6,128 nucleotides of DNA from Verrucomicrobiales bacterium (GTDB taxonomy: Bacteria > Verrucomicrobiota > Verrucomicrobiia > Methylacidiphilales > JAAUTS01). Below the pieces are notes generated by a model. The model did no database searches. It saw only the letters and a list, made by a program, of their open reading frames with translations, and had not been told where the DNA came from. Within the stretch, counting starts at the first letter, position 1. Every line of letters begins with the position of its first letter. Location: assembly GCA_031279715.1 (NCBI GenBank), contig JAITHY010000233.1:1-6128 (forward strand), read 5' to 3'. Shown piece after piece: positions 5,416-6,128 of this stretch. The translations under genes and the position numbers were made by a program.

Positions 5416-6128
5416 ACTTGAACGTTTCCGCCAGCGCCAGCGCCTTCATCGCGGCCTTGGCCTTGTTGGTGCTTTCGGTGTATTCGCCGAGCGGGGTCGA
5501 GTCCGCCACCAAGCCGCCGCCGGCCTGAATGTAGGCGGTGCGGTTTTTCAACAACACGGTGCGGATGAGGATGCACGAATCAAGATTGCCGGAAAATCCG
5601 AAATAACCCACCGCGCCGGAGTAGGTGCCGCGGCAGGTTGGCTCGCCGTCGGCGATGATTTGCATCGCGCGGATTTTCGGCGAGCCGCTGACGGTGCCCG
5701 CCGGGAATGTCGCCCGCAGCACGTCGTAGGATGAATGGCCGTCATTCAAGCGCCCGACCACATGCGAGACGATGTGCATGACGTGCGAGTATTTTTCAAT
5801 CGTCATGAAATCGGTCACTTTTACGGAATTGTAGCGGCACACGCGGCCCACGTCGTTGCGCGCGAGGTCAACCAGCATCAAATGCTCGGCGCGTTCCTTC
5901 GGGTCGGCGAGCAGTTCTTGCGCCATCGCGGCGTCAGCGTCAGCGGTGGCCTGGCGCGGGCGGGTGCCGGCAATGGGGTGCATCTCGATTTGGCCGTCCA
6001 CACAACGGACATGCGTCTCCGGCGAGGAGCCGACCAGCGCGACGTCGCCGAGCTTCATGCAGAACATGTACGGCGACGGGTTGATGAACCGCAGCGCCCG
6101 GTACAACTCGATGGCGTCGCGGTTGAAC
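5414..6128 (-). CDS. trpE: anthranilate synthase component I, C-terminal part (cut by window edge)
   Basis: This is the chorismate-binding subunit that joins chorismate and ammonia to form anthranilate plus pyruvate. The visible 237 residues are about the C-terminal half of a usual ~500-residue TrpE. The frame is still open at the window edge and the start lies beyond it. The first visible residues are FNRDAIELYRALRF, followed by NPSPYMF, GSSPE, HPIAGTRPR, KERAEHLMLVDLARND, FPAGTVSGSPK and GGGLVADSTP, all typical of the chorismate-binding fold. PIAGT, with Ala rather than the catalytic Lys of PIKGT, separates TrpE from PabB. After RPR most relatives have Gly, whereas here it is Gln, a minor oddity. 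The N-terminal tryptophan-binding site is outside the window, so feedback control cannot be judged. It sits 8 nt upstream of trpG. Confidence 0.95.
   Translation of the reverse strand, partial: FNRDAIELYRALRFINPSPYMFCMKLGDVALVGSSPETHVRCVDGQIEMHPIAGTRPRQATADADAAMAQELLADPKERAEHLMLVDLARNDVGRVCRYNSVKVTDFMTIEKYSHVMHIVSHVVGRLNDGHSSYDVLRATFPAGTVSGSPKIRAMQIIADGEPTCRGTYSGAVGYFGFSGNLDSCILIRTVLLKNRTAYIQAGGGLVADSTPLGEYTESTNKAKAAMKALALAETFK

Noticed and set aside
5406..5576. Longer N-terminus for TrpG
   Set aside because: The extension overlaps trpE in another frame and is His/Arg/Gly-rich with no similarity to amidotransferases. A good ribosome site precedes the ATG at 5405.
5685..5696. Decamer copy in trpE as independent evidence for the enriched word
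   Set aside because: It encodes the conserved TVSG of the GTVSGSPK motif, so protein conservation alone can explain it. It is counted but given little weight.
6104..6106. TTG as the trpE start
   Set aside because: The frame continues upstream as FNRDAIE, which matches TrpE in front of LYRALR, so the gene is cut by the window edge and does not start here.

Overview
The window reads as ordinary bacterial chromosome: GC-rich, densely coding, with housekeeping genes and no phage, plasmid, transposase, CRISPR or RNA gene that I can recognise. Two intergenic features suggest Verrucomicrobiota (Pedosphaera/Limisphaerales-like) or a related PVC-group lineage. These are the composite palindromic repeat at 161-370, built from CCCCGTC(A)GGGGTG and GCCGCCGGTGTCAACCGGCGG units, and the CACAGATTA repeats at 2834-2862. 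That assignment rests on my memory of such repeats and is tentative.

Layout. Positions 1-392 hold no convincing gene. They carry an 8-bp tandem repeat (37-66), an AT-rich stretch with a weak hairpin (99-124), and a ~210-bp imperfect palindrome (161-370) ending about 22 nt past the stop of the next gene. Positions 393-2828 (-) encode a large 811-residue U32-family protein of the RlhA type (tRNA/rRNA hydroxylation family, historically called 'peptidase U32/collagenase'). A 142-bp divergent spacer with short repeats separates it from alanine racemase (alr, 2971-4065, +), whose best start is an internal GTG without a Shine-Dalgarno sequence. alr converges on, and overlaps by 4 bp, a minus-strand cluster read from the right edge: trpE (C-terminal half, 5414-6128), trpG (4842-5405) and a small exported alpha/beta-hydrolase-fold protein (4062-4838). 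The last appears to lack the whole catalytic triad. The three genes are 8 and 3 nt apart, so they probably form one transcription unit. TrpE and TrpG together make anthranilate from chorismate and glutamine for tryptophan synthesis. Alr supplies D-alanine for peptidoglycan. The U32 protein is probably an RNA-modifying enzyme.

The most unusual signal is not a gene. The decamer CGCTGACGGT (reverse complement ACCGTCAGCG) occurs 10 times exactly and at least 12 more times with one mismatch. Exact copies lie in all five genes, five in each orientation. In the coding frame it mostly writes Leu-Thr-Val in either orientation, and in Alr and TrpG it sits where relatives of those proteins usually have other residues. 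It looks like a genome-wide over-represented word of the HIP1 or uptake-sequence kind, and I do not recognise it as a described one.
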